50,100 nt of DNA from an uncultured Acidimicrobiales bacterium (lineage in GTDB: Bacteria > Actinomycetota > Acidimicrobiia > Acidimicrobiales > SZUA-35). Positions 48,685 to 50,100 of this stretch are shown here, piece after piece. Location of the stretch: positions 1 through 50,100 of the forward strand of contig CALHFG010000056.1 in NCBI GenBank assembly GCA_938029215.1. The letters run 5' to 3'. Each line of letters opens with the position of its first letter. The first letter of the stretch is position 1. The notes beneath the pieces were generated by a model. It made no database searches, was not told the DNA's origin, and saw only the letters and a list, made by a program, of their open reading frames with translations. The translations under genes and the position numbers were made by a program.

Positions 48685-49231
48685 GCCGACGGCCGATCAG
48701 CCACGCGTAGCCGGAAGACTCACCGGCACCGAGAATCTCGAGCGAGCCGAAGGCTTCGCGCAGCTCACCGGGCCGGGCCCGAAACCGTCCGGGTCTCGCT
48801 CCCACTTCGCTCAGCACACCGGCAGCGAGCAACCCGCCCGGCCGGAGCCGAGCCACTAACGCGGCATCGAGCGATGGGTCTCGGAAGAGATGGCACAGCA
48901 CCAGGTCGACTGAATCTCCGGCTGGAAGTCCGCAATCCAGGTCGTGAACGCCGAAGCTACAACGAGCCGCGACACCACAGTTCTGGGCGTAGGTCCTGGC
49001 AAGATCGACGGCTACCGGAGAAAGATCAACGGCGGCGACCGACATCCCACGGGTTGCCAACCACACCGCTCCGCGACCTCGACCACACGCAATTTCCAGC
49101 GCGGTTCCCTCTGACGGGAACAGATCCGCATGGTCCACGAAAAGCGGGTAGGGACCTACCTCTTCGAGATCATCGATTCCACGCTCGGCGTACCGCCGAT
49201 CCCAGTGGTCTCGCAGGTCGTCGTTCACCAA
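48671..49231 (-). CDS. class I SAM-dependent methyltransferase
   Basis: A 186-residue methyltransferase. The N-terminal DHWDRRYAERG is common in TehB/UbiE-like enzymes. SAM motif I is ALEIACGRGRGAVWLATRG, motif II VAAVDLSPVAVDLAR with the acidic ribose contact, and VDLVLCHLFRDPSLDAALVA and LRPGGLLAAGVLS are motifs III-IV. The short length and lack of a substrate domain fit small-molecule methyltransferases such as thiopurine or tellurite families; no substrate can be assigned. ATG 49231 is one base beyond the Ldh-like gene's stop, on the same strand, so they likely form one operon. Confidence 0.87.
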   Translation of the reverse strand: MVNDDLRDHWDRRYAERGIDDLEEVGPYPLFVDHADLFPSEGTALEIACGRGRGAVWLATRGMSVAAVDLSPVAVDLARTYAQNCGVAARCSFGVHDLDCGLPAGDSVDLVLCHLFRDPSLDAALVARLRPGGLLAAGVLSEVGARPGRFRARPGELREAFGSLEILGAGESSGYAWLIGRRPSSV

Positions 49232-49234
49232 CGG

Positions 49235-50100
49235 TCACCGATCAGCGAGTTCCTGCACCATCTTCCACACTGCGTCCTCGACTTCCACCGATTCATGCTG
49301 CACTCGGGTTGTGCCCGGCAAGCGGGTGCCAGCGTCCTCGGCGATGGACTGGGCGAGGCCGGCCAGATGGTCGTAGAACCCGTCTCCGCTGTATGCGGCC
49401 GGGTCGATCACGATGTAGAACTGACCAAGATCATGCGGCGGGCCATCTGGAGTCTTCAATGGGGGGACATCAACGCTGCGCCGAGTTCCGGTAAGGGCCG
49501 ACGCCAGCAGTTCAACCATGAGCCCGATACCGAAGCCCTTGTAGCCACCTGCGGACACCAGCGAACCCGCGAGCGCCGCTTCAGGATCGGTTGTTGGGTT
49601 GCCATCAGAATCCAGAGCCCAACCCAATGGAATCGTCTCGCCCGCTGCCTTGGCCATCGTGATCTTGCCGAGAGCGACCGCGCTCGTGCTGAAATCGAAC
49701 TGCAGGGCGACACCCCCCTTGCCATCGGGTACCGCCATGGCAATCGGATTCGTGCCCAATAGGCGTTGAGCTCCACCGGGGGCGGCGACCCGTGGCGAGG
49801 CGTTGGTGGCGCCGATGGCCATCATGCCTGCCTTTGCAAACTGCTCGGTGAAGTAGCCGAGCGAGGTGCACGTGTGACTGTGTTCGATCGAGTAGCCACA
49901 CGTGCCGTTCGACCGCGCCGCTTCGACTGCGGTGGCGAATCCTGCCGCAAAGGCATTCTGCGCGAAGCCGAACTGCGCGTCGACGCGCACAGCTGCGGGC
50001 CGCTCGTGCTGGACGATCGGCGTGGCGTTGCCATCGACGCGCCCGGTCTGGAGCTGTTGGCAGTAGCTCTCGACGTAGTAGAGCCCGCACACCTTGTTGC
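49235..50100 (-). CDS. Ldh family oxidoreductase (malate/L-lactate/ureidoglycolate dehydrogenase type), 5'-truncated
   Basis: The frame is open to the right edge; about 45-55 N-terminal residues are missing. The visible part starts CGLYYVESYCQQLQTGR, comparable to the SHGxxRxxxYxxxLxxG start of the family's core, then VDAQFGFAQNAFAAGFATAV, SIEHSHTCTSLGYFTEQFAK, MMAIGATNASPRVAAPGGAQ, LLGTNPIAMAVP and GYKGFGIGLMVELLASALTG, the NAD(P)H-binding Ldh2 signatures. It oxidises a 2-hydroxy acid or reduces a 2-keto acid. The His in SIEHSHT is the probable catalytic residue. It is transcribed before the methyltransferase, with no gap between them. Confidence 0.88.
   Translation of the reverse strand, partial: NKVCGLYYVESYCQQLQTGRVDGNATPIVQHERPAAVRVDAQFGFAQNAFAAGFATAVEAARSNGTCGYSIEHSHTCTSLGYFTEQFAKAGMMAIGATNASPRVAAPGGAQRLLGTNPIAMAVPDGKGGVALQFDFSTSAVALGKITMAKAAGETIPLGWALDSDGNPTTDPEAALAGSLVSAGGYKGFGIGLMVELLASALTGTRRSVDVPPLKTPDGPPHDLGQFYIVIDPAAYSGDGFYDHLAGLAQSIAEDAGTRLPGTTRVQHESVEVEDAVWKMVQELADR

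Noticed and set aside
1..50100. CRISPR array, tRNA, rRNA or intact insertion sequence
   Set aside because: No regularly spaced repeat-spacer units, clover-leaf genes, rRNA-like stretches or transposase frames with terminal repeats were recognised.

Overview
The window looks like chromosomal DNA of a high-GC actinobacterium. The division and cell-wall (dcw) cluster has the actinobacterial layout: no ftsA, with ftsZ followed by pgeF, yggS, sepF, yggT and divIVA. There is a Bpa/PafE-type proteasome activator gene, a MurE with the meso-DAP signature DNPR, and a DUF222/13E12-type HNH gene. The very long charged protein tails and the sparse use of Shine-Dalgarno sites suggest Acidimicrobiia rather than Streptomyces or Mycobacterium, but that class-level call is inference.

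Layout. 1-1.5 kb: truncated HNH nuclease and a small secreted zinc metalloprotease. 1.5-7.7 kb: surface-sugar genes, with fcl, rfbF, an SDR epimerase and an rfbC-like gene on the minus strand, and a second SDR and a UDP-galactopyranose-mutase-like flavoprotein on the plus strand. 7.8-15.2 kb: DUF805 protein, dnaE, a small unknown, MOSC protein, HAD dehalogenase, GAF histidine kinase and a LuxR response regulator overlapping it tail to tail. 15.4-20.4 kb: bpa, a phosphodiesterase-like protein, Rrf2 regulator, a secreted unknown, patatin-like lipase and nitroreductase. 20.3-22.8 kb: rluD, lspA and a DksA/TraR-like protein with a histone-H1-like tail. 23-26 kb: ileS, inverted relative to its neighbours. 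26.2-45.5 kb: a nearly uninterrupted minus-strand dcw cluster, mraZ-rsmH-ftsL-ftsI-murE-mraY-ftsW-murG-murC-murB-ftsQ-ftsZ-pgeF-yggS-sepF-yggT-divIVA, with mostly 4-bp stop/start overlaps. 45.8-50.1 kb: lipoate ligase-like protein, acyl-CoA dehydrogenase, thioredoxin, small unknown, methyltransferase and a truncated Ldh2-type dehydrogenase.

How it works together. The dcw genes make the lipid-linked peptidoglycan precursor (MurE, MraY, MurG, MurC, MurB), polymerise and cross-link it at the septum (FtsW, FtsI), and build the ring (FtsZ, SepF, FtsQ, FtsL, DivIVA). murD and murF, normally in this cluster, are absent from the window. Upstream of mraZ lies an array of six TGGGN-type boxes in strict 10-bp phase, two of them inverted, which should be the MraZ operator.

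The most unusual feature is charge patterning of the divisome. The cytoplasmic N-termini of FtsL, FtsQ and especially FtsW (about 235 residues) are histone-like Lys/Arg/Ala/Ser/Thr-rich tails. The cytoplasmic DivIVA (about 480-residue tail), SepF (about 170-residue linker) and FtsZ tail are acidic. The neighbouring DksA-like protein carries the same kind of basic tail. Two long unexplained inverted repeats (31-bp arms before the thioredoxin gene; 29-bp arms between mraZ and rsmH) are also notable. No rRNA, tRNA, CRISPR array or intact insertion sequence was seen.
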